Part shown: in pieces, positions 8,021-15,228 of the stretch | Layout of the letters: each line of letters opens with the position of its first letter | Numbering within the stretch: the stretch's first letter is position 1 | NCBI GenBank assembly: GCA_035622975.1 | Contig: DASPUH010000071.1 | Location: forward strand, 1-19,935 | Length of the DNA stretch: 19,935 nt | Direction of reading: 5' to 3' | Source of the DNA: DASPUH01 sp035622975 | Lineage (GTDB): Bacteria; Chloroflexota; Limnocylindria; Limnocylindrales; CSP1-4 | Position numbers and translations under genes: made by a program | Notes under the pieces: model-generated | Databases searched by the model: none | Told to the model about the DNA's origin: nothing | Seen by the model: only the letters and a program-made list of their open reading frames with translations

Positions 8021-9679
8021 ATGGCCACCACCGTGCTGCCGCGCGCCACCACCTACCCCCGTTCCCGGGTCTACGAATGGCTCACCACGACCGACCACAA
8101 GAAGATCGGCCTCATGTACGTGGCGAGCAGCTACTTCTTCATGTGCCTGGGCGGTCTCCTGGCGCTCGGCATCCGCACGCAGCTGGCAGTCCCCAACGAC
8201 ACGCTGATCCCCAATGCGCTGTACAACCAGCTGTTCACGATGCACGGCACGACGATGATCTTCTTCTTCGTCATGCCCATGCTGGCGGGCTTCGCCAACT
8301 ACGCCATGCCGCTGATGATCGGAGCGGCCGACATGGCCTTCCCGCGCATCAACGCCCTGTCGTTCTGGATCATCCCCGTGAGCGGCGTCCTGCTGTTCAG
8401 CGGCTTCGCCTTCGGCGGCGCCGCCTCGGCGGGCTGGACGTCCTACGCCCCGCTCGCGGAGGCCAAGTACTCCGGCATCGGGCAGGACCTCTGGATCCTG
8501 GCCCTGCTGCTCAACGGCATGAGCTCGATCCTGGGCGCCATCAACATGCTGGTCACGATCTTCAAGCTCCGCGCGCCGGGCATGACGATGCTGCGCCTGC
8601 CCATCTTCGTGTGGACCGTCCTGGTCACGGCCATCCTGCTGGTCTTCGCCGTGCCGGTCCTGGCCAGCGGCCTGGTGATGCTGTTCATCGACCGCAACTA
8701 CGGCGGCAGCTTCTTCGACCCCGCGGCCGGCGGGGACGCCATCCTGTGGCAGAACGTGTTCTGGTTCTTCGGCCACCCCGAGGTCTACATCATGATCCTG
8801 CCGGCCTTCGGGATCATCAGCGAAGTCATCCCCGTCTTCAGCCGCAAGCCGCTCTTCGGCTACAAGGCGTTCGTGCTGGCGACCGTGTCGATCGGCGTGC
8901 TGGGCTTCGGCGTGTGGGCCCACCACATGTTCGCCACGGGGGCCGTGTACCTGCCCTTCTTCTCTGCCGCGACGTTCCTCATCTCGGTGCCCACCGGGGT
9001 CAAGATGTTCAACTGGGTGGCCACCATGTGGCGCGGCAAGCTGCGCTTCACGACGTCGATGCTGTTCGCCGTCGGCTTCCTGATCTCGTTCCTCATCGGC
9101 GGCCTCGACGGCGCCTTCGCGGCCTCCACGCCGGTCGACTTCGACATCACCGACACCTACTGGATCGTCTCGCACCTCCACTACGTCCTGTTCGGCGGTT
9201 CGGCCATGGCCATCATGGCGGCGACCTATTACTGGTTCCCCAAGATGCTCGGCCGGATGCTCGATGAGCGCCTGGGCAAGATCCACTTCACGCTGATGTT
9301 CGTGGGCCTCCAGCTGACGTTCTTCCCGATGCACCTGCTGGGCATGGCGGGCATGCCGCGGCGCATCGCGGAATACGCCCCGAGCGCCTGGCAGCCGCTC
9401 AACGTCGTGGCCACGTTCGGGGCCTTCATGATCGCCGCCAGCATGCTGCCGTTCCTGTGGAACATGTTCGCCGCCCTGCGCCGGCCGGCTGATGCGCCGG
9501 ACGACCCGTGGGACGCCAACACGCTCGAGTGGGCCACCAGCAGCCCACCGCCCCCCTACAACTTCGAGCGGCTGCCTGAGGTCCGCAGCGAGCGGCCGCT
9601 GTTCGACCTCAAGCATCCCGAGCTGCGCAAGGCGGCCACGCCCGCGGCGATCGTGGTCAGCCCGGGGAGCGGACACTGA
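8021..9679 (+). CDS. ctaD: Cytochrome c oxidase subunit I (heme-copper oxidase, A1-like)
   Basis: The catalytic subunit reduces O2 to water and pumps protons. The 552-residue product has all expected metal ligands: His75 (low-spin heme a), His385 (heme a3) and His387 (heme a) in SHLHYV, and CuB His252, His301 and His302. Tyr256 in GHPEVY is the residue cross-linked to His252. Glu254 in the same motif, with Asp104 and Asn111 (GAADMAFPRIN), marks an A1-type D-channel; Lys328 in PTGVKMF marks the K-channel. The charged C-terminal tail (about 485-552) is cytoplasmic. The ATG follows 8 bp after ctaC, with AGGAG overlapping the ctaC stop. The stop overlaps the ctaE start as TGATG. Confidence 0.98.
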   Translation: MATTVLPRATTYPRSRVYEWLTTTDHKKIGLMYVASSYFFMCLGGLLALGIRTQLAVPNDTLIPNALYNQLFTMHGTTMIFFFVMPMLAGFANYAMPLMIGAADMAFPRINALSFWIIPVSGVLLFSGFAFGGAASAGWTSYAPLAEAKYSGIGQDLWILALLLNGMSSILGAINMLVTIFKLRAPGMTMLRLPIFVWTVLVTAILLVFAVPVLASGLVMLFIDRNYGGSFFDPAAGGDAILWQNVFWFFGHPEVYIMILPAFGIISEVIPVFSRKPLFGYKAFVLATVSIGVLGFGVWAHHMFATGAVYLPFFSAATFLISVPTGVKMFNWVATMWRGKLRFTTSMLFAVGFLISFLIGGLDGAFAASTPVDFDITDTYWIVSHLHYVLFGGSAMAIMAATYYWFPKMLGRMLDERLGKIHFTLMFVGLQLTFFPMHLLGMAGMPRRIAEYAPSAWQPLNVVATFGAFMIAASMLPFLWNMFAALRRPADAPDDPWDANTLEWATSSPPPPYNFERLPEVRSERPLFDLKHPELRKAATPAAIVVSPGSGH

Positions 9680-10275
9680 TGGCCGCCACGACGCCCCAGG
9701 TGACGGCCGGGGCCCACGGTCATGCGCAGAAGGGCATGGACACCGCCCTGATGGGCATGATGCTGTTCATCGCCAGCGAGATCATGTTCTTCGCCGGCCT
9801 GTTCGGCGCCTACTTCACCTTCCGCGGTCAGGCCCAGGTGTGGCCGCCACAGGGCTTCGAGGTCGAGCCGTTCCCTCTGCCGGCGATCCTGACCGTGATC
9901 CTGGTGACCAGCTCGTTCACCATGCAGTACGCCACGATCGCCATCCGGCGCGGCGACCGCACCGCCATGAACCGCGCCCTGACGGTGACCCTGCTGCTGG
10001 GCCTGATCTTCCTGGCGGGCCAGCTGTACGACTACGCCAACCTGCCCTTCAGCATCCGCAGCGGCGTCTACGGCTCGCTCTTCTTCACCATGACCGGCTT
10101 CCATGGCGCGCACGTCCTGGGTGGCGCGATCGGCATCTTCGTGGTCCTCTCCCGCGGCGTCTCTGGCCAGTTCTCCAAGGAGCACCACGTGGCGGTGGAG
10201 GCCGTCCACTGGTACTGGCACTTCGTCGACGTGGTCTGGATCGCCCTCTTCTTCACGCTGTACTTCCTGAGGTAG
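9679..10275 (+). CDS. ctaE: Cytochrome c oxidase subunit III
   Basis: The 198-residue product has five hydrophobic helices and the subunit III hallmarks MGMMLFIASEIMFFAGLFGAYF (about residues 25-46), FFTMTGFHGAHVLGG and VEAVHWYWHFVDVVWIALF at the C-terminus. It is the short five-helix form, lacking the first two helices of the longer proteobacterial type. Subunit III has no redox centre; it stabilises subunit I and proton uptake. Its start overlaps the ctaD stop by one base, so the two are translationally coupled. Confidence 0.96.
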   Translation: MAATTPQVTAGAHGHAQKGMDTALMGMMLFIASEIMFFAGLFGAYFTFRGQAQVWPPQGFEVEPFPLPAILTVILVTSSFTMQYATIAIRRGDRTAMNRALTVTLLLGLIFLAGQLYDYANLPFSIRSGVYGSLFFTMTGFHGAHVLGGAIGIFVVLSRGVSGQFSKEHHVAVEAVHWYWHFVDVVWIALFFTLYFLR

Positions 10276-10282
10276 GGCGACG

Positions 10283-10507
10283 GTGCACGACGAGTCGGAC
10301 GACGGCGGCATCCTGGCCACCCTGCTGCGGACCGGGCGGGCCGCGTGGGTCGTGGGGCTGCTCTTCGCCGGTGCCGGGATCCTGTACCTCGTGCTGAACC
10401 ACGGCACGAACGGCGCCGACCTTGGCGGGCCGGCCATGCTCCTGGCCCTCGCCGTGGCGATGGTCTTCGGGTTCTGGATCCTGCTCAAGAACTCGGACGA
10501 TCTCTAG
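10283..10507 (+). CDS. Small two-helix membrane protein of the oxidase operon (possible subunit IV N-terminal hairpin)
   Basis: A 74-residue product starts at GTG, 7 bp after the ctaE stop, with an AGGTAGGG ribosome site that overlaps that stop. It has an acidic N-terminus (HDESDDGG) and two hydrophobic helices (about 22-40 and 48-68) joined by NHGTNGADLGG, and it ends LLKNSDDL. It resembles the first hairpin of actinobacterial-type subunit IV (CtaF) as I remember it. This is a judgement by eye and could be wrong. The position directly after subunit III is where small subunit IV genes normally lie. Confidence 0.75.
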   Translation: MHDESDDGGILATLLRTGRAAWVVGLLFAGAGILYLVLNHGTNGADLGGPAMLLALAVAMVFGFWILLKNSDDL

Positions 10508-10531
10508 CCGCCATTTGGTAGGCCGCGACTG

Positions 10532-11716
10532 ATGATCAAGGACATCCAGGACTTCTGGAACGGCCTCATCACCCTGATCGGCCAGATCATCTCGCCCGAC
10601 TGGGGCACGGTCATCAGCTGGGTGCCATACCTCCTGGCGCTCCTCGTGCTCGTGGGCCTGGCCTTCCTCGTCCTGCGCTGGACGGCGAACCGCGTGTGGA
10701 CGGCCTCGCGGCTGCCGGCCCGCCTGACGGCGCCTCCACCGCCGGCAGGGATGCACATCCCCGGCCCCTCACCCTGGCCCTTCGTGGCGCCCGTCGGCGC
10801 GGCGATCATGCTGCTCGGGCTGGTCTGGAAGACCGGGCGGGTCGAGCCGCCCACGGTCGACCCGACGACCGGCGCGGTGACGCTGGGCCAGAGCGCCGGC
10901 ATCAGCGACCTCTTCAACCTGCCGGTGCTCCTGCTCGGCCTGCTCGTGGTGGTGGTCGGCATCATCGGCTGGTACCGCGACGCCCGCCACGAGTGGGTGC
11001 GGGTGGACCGGGGCCACGCCGAACCGGAGGCGCCGTCCGCCGAGGCGCCGAGCGAGCTGACCATGCCGCCGGGCGTGCACCTGCCGGGCCCCAGCCCCTG
11101 GCCCCTGTTCGTGCCCGTCGGGGCGGCCGTCGCCCTGCTCGGGCTGGTGCTCAGCCCGGCGCTGATCGGCGGGGGCATCCTCATGGCCGTGCTCGCCATC
11201 GTGGGCTGGTACCTGGACGCGCGCCATGAATACGAGTTCGTGGCCGCCGGCAGCCCACCCGAACCGCGCACGCGAGACCCCGAGGGCGCCTTTCCCAAGG
11301 CGCTCGCGGGGACCTACGTGGCCATCGCCCTGATCAGTGTCATGCTCGCCGCGACGCCCTCGATCCTGACCTCCGCCAACGCCCAGCCGAGCGCGTCGCC
11401 CAGCGCGGCCGCCAGCGGAGGTGGCGCGGGTGCCATCGCCCTCAGTGCGGCCGGCGTCAAGTTCGACACCTCGTCCCTCACGGCGGCGGCCGGCAAGGGC
11501 TTCACGGTGACCCTCACCAACCACGACTCCGTGCCCCACAACTTCGCCATCCTCAAGCCGGGCGGTGGGCCCAGCGACTTCCTGTTCAACGGCCAGCCGC
11601 TGACCCAGGGCGGCCAGACCACCGTCTACGACGTCCCCGCCCTGCCGGCCGGCACGTACACCTTCATCTGCATCGTCCATCCCACGCAGATGACGGGTAC
11701 GCTGACCGTCAAGTAG
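10532..11716 (+). CDS. Six-helix membrane protein with duplicated subunit-IV-like hairpins and a C-terminal cupredoxin
   Basis: The 394-residue product has six hydrophobic segments (about 31-50, 84-99, 130-147, 191-206, 211-227 and 258-280). Two are parts of an internal duplication: MHIPGPSPWPFVAPVGAAIMLL...GWYRDARHEWVRV (about 74-157) and VHLPGPSPWPLFVPVGAAVALL...GWYLDARHEYEFV (about 182-237). The repeated unit resembles the last hairpin of CtaF-type subunit IV. After a Ser/Ala linker comes a blue-copper domain (300-394) with His336, Cys380, His383 and Met387 (CIVHPTQM). Basic loops after helices 1, 3 and 5 predict both ends outside, which puts the copper domain on the extracytoplasmic face. 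The domain is a sibling of the one in ctaC. A role as an oxidase accessory subunit or electron shuttle is likely but inferred. Confidence 0.88.
   Translation: MIKDIQDFWNGLITLIGQIISPDWGTVISWVPYLLALLVLVGLAFLVLRWTANRVWTASRLPARLTAPPPPAGMHIPGPSPWPFVAPVGAAIMLLGLVWKTGRVEPPTVDPTTGAVTLGQSAGISDLFNLPVLLLGLLVVVVGIIGWYRDARHEWVRVDRGHAEPEAPSAEAPSELTMPPGVHLPGPSPWPLFVPVGAAVALLGLVLSPALIGGGILMAVLAIVGWYLDARHEYEFVAAGSPPEPRTRDPEGAFPKALAGTYVAIALISVMLAATPSILTSANAQPSASPSAAASGGGAGAIALSAAGVKFDTSSLTAAAGKGFTVTLTNHDSVPHNFAILKPGGGPSDFLFNGQPLTQGGQTTVYDVPALPAGTYTFICIVHPTQMTGTLTVK
11429..11716 (+). repeat. Cupredoxin module, copy 2 (paralogous to 7719-8012)
   Basis: This is the second copy of the blue-copper module. It differs from copy 1 by one extra residue between the ligand histidine and methionine (HPTQM against HPNM) and by a shorter loop before the first histidine. 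The 3' ends align closely at the DNA level, including a shared run GGCACGTACACCTTCATCTG. Confidence 0.85.
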
Positions 11717-11749
11717 GTCGCCACGGGCCCCATCCTTGAGCCGCGCCGG

Positions 11750-12343
11750 GTGGCGCTCGCCGGCACGGTGACGATGAGCCTCCTGGCCCTACTGCTGGTC
11801 GCCCTGACGCTGGGTTTGGGGGCGCCGAGCCCGACCGCCCCGACGGGCTCGCCGGGCGCCATCGCCAGTTCGTTCGTCGTCGGTGGTGGGCCCCTCGAGG
11901 GCAAGCCGGCGCCGGCCATCGCGCTGCTGGACGGGTCCGGGCACCCGGTCAGCCTGGCCGACTACCGCGGCCGGCCGGTCATCGTCAACTTCTGGGCCTC
12001 GTGGTGCGGCCCGTGCAAGGAGGAGTTCCCGCTCCTGGCCGCCGCTCGCGTGCGCTACGCGGCACAGGGCCTCGAGGTGCTGGGCATCGTGCACCAGGAC
12101 TCGGCCAGCGCGGCCGCGGCGTTCATGGCCGCCGAAGGCGCCACCTGGCCGATGCTGCTCGACCCGGCCCAGGCAGCCGCGACGGCGTACGGCGTGCTGG
12201 CCGTGCCGGAGAGCTTCTACATCGATCCGTCGGGCGTCGTCCGCACGCTGAGCTTCGGGCCTCCGCCGGCGAGCAGCATCGATGCGCTCATCGCCACGAT
12301 CCTGCCGTCGCCGTCCCCTTCCACCCGCAGTGGCGCGCCGTGA
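11750..12343 (+). CDS. TlpA/ResA-like thiol-disulfide oxidoreductase
   Basis: The 197-residue product has an N-terminal hydrophobic anchor (about 8-24), then a Gly/Pro/Ser-rich spacer and a thioredoxin fold. The active site is WCGPC in VNFWASWCGPCKEEFPLL (about 80-97), and the cis-proline region is VLAVPESFYIDPSG. Such membrane-anchored, outward-facing proteins reduce disulfides in apocytochromes or in the CuA site of subunit II. Because no cytochrome c gene is nearby, CuA maturation is the more likely job here. The GTG start at 11750 is uncertain, as no good ribosome site precedes it. The stop overlaps the next gene as GTGA. Confidence 0.85.
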   Translation: MALAGTVTMSLLALLLVALTLGLGAPSPTAPTGSPGAIASSFVVGGGPLEGKPAPAIALLDGSGHPVSLADYRGRPVIVNFWASWCGPCKEEFPLLAAARVRYAAQGLEVLGIVHQDSASAAAAFMAAEGATWPMLLDPAQAAATAYGVLAVPESFYIDPSGVVRTLSFGPPPASSIDALIATILPSPSPSTRSGAP

Positions 12344-13329
12344 GCGGCCCCACGTCGCCCGTCATCGAGGTGCGCGGCCTGGTGAAGCGGTATGCCGGCC
12401 GGGCGGTCGTCGACGCCCTGGACCTGACCGTGGCGCCGGGCGAGATCGTGGCCCTCCTGGGCCCCAACGGCGCGGGCAAGACGACGACGGTCGAGACGAT
12501 CGAGGGCCACCGGCGTCCCGACGGCGGCACCGTCCGCGTCTTCGGGATGGACCCGCGCCGCGATGGCGCGCGGATCCGGCCCAGGTGCGGGGTGATGCTC
12601 CAGCGTGCCGACCTGTGGAACCAGGCCCGCGTCATCGAGGCGGTACGGCTCTTCGCCGCGTTCTACCCGCACAGCCTGGACCCTGGACACGTCCTGGAGC
12701 AGGTCGGCCTCGCCGAGCGCCGTGAGGCCCGCTATCGCACGCTCTCGGGTGGCGAGCGCCAGCGGCTCGCCCTCGCCGTGGCGATCGTGGGCCGGCCGGG
12801 ACTGGCCATCCTGGACGAGCCGACCGCCTCCATGGACGTCACGGCTCGCCGCGCCACGTGGGACTTGCTGCGGCGGTCACGCGACGACGGCGCGAGCGTG
12901 CTGCTGACGACCCACCTGCTCGAGGAAGCCGAGCTGCTGGCAGACCGGGTGGCGATCATCGACCGTGGCCGCCTGCTCGCCTCCGGCACGCCGGCCGAGC
13001 TGCGTGGTGGCGCCGCCGGGGAACAGCCGCGGCTCGAGGTCGCCCTGCGGGCGCCGCTGCCGGCCGACGCTGCGGCCGAGCTGGACGCGCTGCCCTCGGT
13101 CAGGGCTGCCGGCACGCCGCACATCCCGTCCCCACGGCCGGCTGTCTACGTCCTGCCGACGGACGACCCGGGCGCCACGCTGCGCGAGGTGGCCACCTGG
13201 CTGGAGGCACGGCGGATCGTGCCTCTGGCGCTGCGACTCGGCGCCCCTTCGCTCGAAGAGGTCTTCCTGCGCCTGACCGGCGATGCCGCGACGGACGAGG
13301 GGGCCGCGCAGGACGGCCGGGACCGCTGA
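12340..13329 (+). CDS. ABC transporter ATP-binding protein (DrrA/CcmA-like)
   Basis: The 329-residue product has Walker A GPNGAGKTTT (41-50), Q-loop Gln88, signature LSGGERQ (135-141), Walker B LAILDEP (155-161) and an H-loop histidine in LLTTHLLEEAE. After about residue 215 there is a C-terminal extension ending in APSLEEVFLRLTG, which is typical of ABC-2 exporter ATPases. It overlaps the TlpA-like gene by 4 bp and the permease by 1 bp, so the three are tightly coupled and continue the oxidase operon. The substrate is unknown. A copper, heme or cofactor export role for oxidase assembly is suggested only by position. Confidence 0.93.
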   Translation: MSGPTSPVIEVRGLVKRYAGRAVVDALDLTVAPGEIVALLGPNGAGKTTTVETIEGHRRPDGGTVRVFGMDPRRDGARIRPRCGVMLQRADLWNQARVIEAVRLFAAFYPHSLDPGHVLEQVGLAERREARYRTLSGGERQRLALAVAIVGRPGLAILDEPTASMDVTARRATWDLLRRSRDDGASVLLTTHLLEEAELLADRVAIIDRGRLLASGTPAELRGGAAGEQPRLEVALRAPLPADAAAELDALPSVRAAGTPHIPSPRPAVYVLPTDDPGATLREVATWLEARRIVPLALRLGAPSLEEVFLRLTGDAATDEGAAQDGRDR

Positions 13330-14075
13330 TGCAAGCCCTTGCCGCGCAGCTGGCGATGGAGCTGCGGCTGACGCTGCGGCGCGGCGAGAACCTGGTCGTC
13401 ACGCTCGGCATCCCGCTCCTCCTGCTCGCGTTCCTCGCCAACGTCGATCTGATCGGCGCCGTGGCCGACCACGCGTCGCGCCTTGACCAGCTCGTGCCCG
13501 GCATCCTGTGCCTGGCCCTGATCTCCACCGGCCTCGTGTCACTCGGCATCGCCACGGCCTTCGAGCGTGGCAACGGCACCCTCAAGCGCCTGGCCAGCTC
13601 GCCGCTGCCACGCTGGGCCCTCGTCGCGGCCAAGTGCCTCGCCGTGGTCGCCACGGTCGTGGTCCAGGTCGTGGTGCTCGCCGGGGTGGGGACGCTGCTG
13701 GGCTGGGCACCGGCCGGCGGCCCGCTCGGGGCCCTGCTGGCAGCGGGCCCGTGGCTCGTCCTGGGCACCGTCTGCAGCGCCGCGGGCGGGCTGCTGGTGG
13801 CCGGCTTGCTGCGGCCAGAAGCGACGCTCGCCCTGGCCAACGCGCTGTACCTGCTGATCCTGCTGCTGGGCGGCGTCATCGTGCCGCTGCCGCAGCTGCC
13901 CGGCCCTGTCGCGGCCGTCGCCGGGGCCCTGCCGCCAGCGCTGATGGCCGACCTCGTCCGCGGGGCCGTGACGCCGGGCACCGCCTCCGGGTCGTGGGAA
14001 GCGCTCGCGCTGGCCGGCTGGACGGTCGTGCTGCTGGCGGCGACCCTGGCCACCTTCCGCTTCGAGGAGGGCTGA
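13329..14075 (+). CDS. ABC-2 type transporter permease
   Basis: The 248-residue product has six hydrophobic segments in the ABC-2 arrangement and starts with a short amphipathic N-terminus (MQALAAQLAMELRLTLRRGE). The segment FERGNGTLKRLASSPLPRWALVAAK is the typical cytoplasmic coupling loop after the second helix; LGGVIVPLPQLPG lies near the last helices. It overlaps the ATPase stop by one base (TGATG) and is the last gene of the operon. A stable hairpin follows 17 bp later. Substrate unknown. Confidence 0.9.
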   Translation: MQALAAQLAMELRLTLRRGENLVVTLGIPLLLLAFLANVDLIGAVADHASRLDQLVPGILCLALISTGLVSLGIATAFERGNGTLKRLASSPLPRWALVAAKCLAVVATVVVQVVVLAGVGTLLGWAPAGGPLGALLAAGPWLVLGTVCSAAGGLLVAGLLRPEATLALANALYLLILLLGGVIVPLPQLPGPVAAVAGALPPALMADLVRGAVTPGTASGSWEALALAGWTVVLLAATLATFRFEEG

Positions 14076-14092
14076 CCGGCCCAGAAAAGGGA

Positions 14093-14121
14093 ACGACCCT
14101 GGGGGCGGGGCCCAGGGTCGT
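14093..14121 (-). terminator. Rho-independent terminator of tRNA-fMet
   Basis: A perfect 11-bp stem (ACGACCCTGGG with CCCAGGGTCGT) with a 7-nt loop. Read on the minus strand it is followed by TTCCCTTTTCT, a usable U-rich tail, and it lies 18 bp beyond the tRNA 3' end. On the plus strand there is no T-tract, so it may only weakly stop the oxidase operon. Confidence 0.75.
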
Positions 14122-14139
14122 CCGGGTCGGTATGCTCAT

Positions 14140-14214
14140 TGGTTGCGGGGGACGGATTCGAACCGCCGACCTTCGGGTTATGAGCCCGACGAGCTGCCGC
14201 TGCTCCACCCCGCG
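14140..14214 (-). tRNA. Initiator tRNA-Met (CAT anticodon)
   Basis: The minus strand folds into a full cloverleaf of 75 nt with encoded CCA. The acceptor is CGCGGGG pairing with CCCCGCA; the unpaired C1-A72 is the bacterial initiator hallmark. The anticodon stem has the three initiator G-C pairs (TCGGG / CCCGA) around CTCATAA. The T-arm is GGCGG-TTCGAAT-CCGTC. The D-loop is two nucleotides shorter than in most initiators (GAGC-AGCGGCA-GCTC). It stands alone between the oxidase operon and the LLM gene, with its own promoter and terminator. Confidence 0.95.
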
Positions 14215-14217
14215 ACC

Positions 14218-14223
14218 TACAAT
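14218..14223 (+). promoter_or_regulatory. Candidate -10 element TACAAT for the LLM-class oxidoreductase gene
   Basis: TACAAT faces the gene at 14286 and would give a leader of about 55 nt carrying its Shine-Dalgarno site. It overlaps the tRNA -10 box on the other strand. The -35 position falls inside the tRNA gene and is poor, so this is tentative. Confidence 0.35.
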
Positions 14224-14250
14224 CCTAGCCGTTCGCCCCGGAACGGTCAA
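14222..14250 (-). promoter_or_regulatory. Promoter of tRNA-fMet (TTGACC - 17 bp - TAGGAT)
   Basis: On the minus strand the -35 box TTGACC (14250-14245) is separated by exactly 17 bp from the -10 box TAGGAT (14227-14222). Transcription would start near 14215, within about one base of the mature tRNA 5' end at 14214. Confidence 0.7.
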
Positions 14251-14285
14251 ACGTCGCCCCTGACGCGCGGCGGTGGAGGTGTCCC

Positions 14286-15212
14286 GTGCCCGTCCGTCGC
14301 CGCCCCCTCCGCGTCGGCGTGCAGCTGCCGGAGGTCGAACGCGAGGTCCGCTGGCCGGAGTTGCGGGCGATGGCCCGCGCCGCCGAGGCGATCGGCCTTG
14401 ACTCGCTATGGGTCGGCGACCACCTCCTCTACCGCTGGCCGGGCCAGGCGGCCCGCGGACCGTGGGAGGGGTGGTCCATGCTCGCCGCCCTGGCTGCGGC
14501 CACCGAGCGGATCCAGCTGGGCCCGCTCGTCGCCGCCACCAGCTTCCGCGCCCCGGCCCTGCTGGCCAAGATGGCCGCCACCGTCGACGAGATCAGCGGT
14601 GGACGCCTGATCCTGGGCCTGGGCGCGGGGTGGAATGAGACCGAGTACCGCGCCTTCGGCTTCCCCTTCGACCAGCGGGTGGCGCGGTTCGAGGAGGCCT
14701 TCACGATCATCCGCACGCTGCTGCGTGAGGGCCGGATCGACTTCCAGGGGCGCTTCTACGAGGCGCGTGACTGCGAGCTGCTCCCGCGCGGGCCGCAGCA
14801 AGCGGGGCCGCCCCTCATGGTCGGCTCGATGGGGAGCCGCATGCTGCGCATCACGGCCCCGTACGTGGACGCCTGGAACGCCTGGCACGACTGGTTCGGC
14901 AACCGGCCGGAGGGCCTCGGCCCGCTGCTGGCGACGGTAGCCCAGGCGGAGGCGGCCGCGGGTCGCGCGACAGGTTCGATCGAGCGCACGATCACGGCGC
15001 TGGTGGCCTTGCCGAACGCGGTCGGCCGGGTCCAGGGCGACCCGGAGGGCCGCGACACGGCGCCCCTGAGCGGCGACCCGGCGGCCCTGGCGGCGACCCT
15101 GCGGGAGTACGCCGCCATGGGCGTGGGCCACGTCCAGCTCGTGCTCGACCCCATCACCGTCCGCTCGATCGAGGCGCTTGGGCCGATGCTGGAACGCCTC
15201 GACGCGGGCTGA
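14286..15212 (+). CDS. LLM-class (luciferase-like, probably F420-dependent) oxidoreductase
   Basis: The 308-residue product has the TIM-barrel features of the luciferase-like family: RVGVQLPEVE at the N-terminus, AIGLDSLWVGDHLLYR (about 38-53), ERIQLGPLVAATSFRAPALLAKMAATVDEISGGRLILGLGAGWNETEYRAFG (about 75-127, the strongest family block), and a C-terminal YAAMGVGHVQLVLDP. The last block fits F420-binding members best, but FMN use cannot be excluded from sequence alone. The substrate is unknown. GTG at 14286 has a GGAGGT ribosome site 5 nt upstream. The gene is convergent with the next one, with 16 bp between them and no evident terminator. Confidence 0.88.
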   Translation: MPVRRRPLRVGVQLPEVEREVRWPELRAMARAAEAIGLDSLWVGDHLLYRWPGQAARGPWEGWSMLAALAAATERIQLGPLVAATSFRAPALLAKMAATVDEISGGRLILGLGAGWNETEYRAFGFPFDQRVARFEEAFTIIRTLLREGRIDFQGRFYEARDCELLPRGPQQAGPPLMVGSMGSRMLRITAPYVDAWNAWHDWFGNRPEGLGPLLATVAQAEAAAGRATGSIERTITALVALPNAVGRVQGDPEGRDTAPLSGDPAALAATLREYAAMGVGHVQLVLDPITVRSIEALGPMLERLDAG

Positions 15213-15228
15213 GGACCTCGACCAGGCC

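Noticed and set aside
7925..9676. 583-codon minus-strand open frame opposite ctaD
   Set aside because: It mirrors the codon pattern of ctaD. Its product is His/Asp/Glu/Arg-rich with no domain, typical of shadow frames in GC-rich DNA.
12001..12339. Upstream in-frame extension of the first ABC ATPase
   Set aside because: It overlaps the TlpA-like gene in another frame. The GTG at 12340 overlaps the preceding stop and directly precedes the ABC domain.
12340..14075. CcmA-CcmB heme exporter for cytochrome c maturation
   Set aside because: The ATPase is about 330 residues with a DrrA-type C-terminal extension, no other ccm gene or CxxCH protein is present, and the permease has no CcmB-specific motif that I can recognise.
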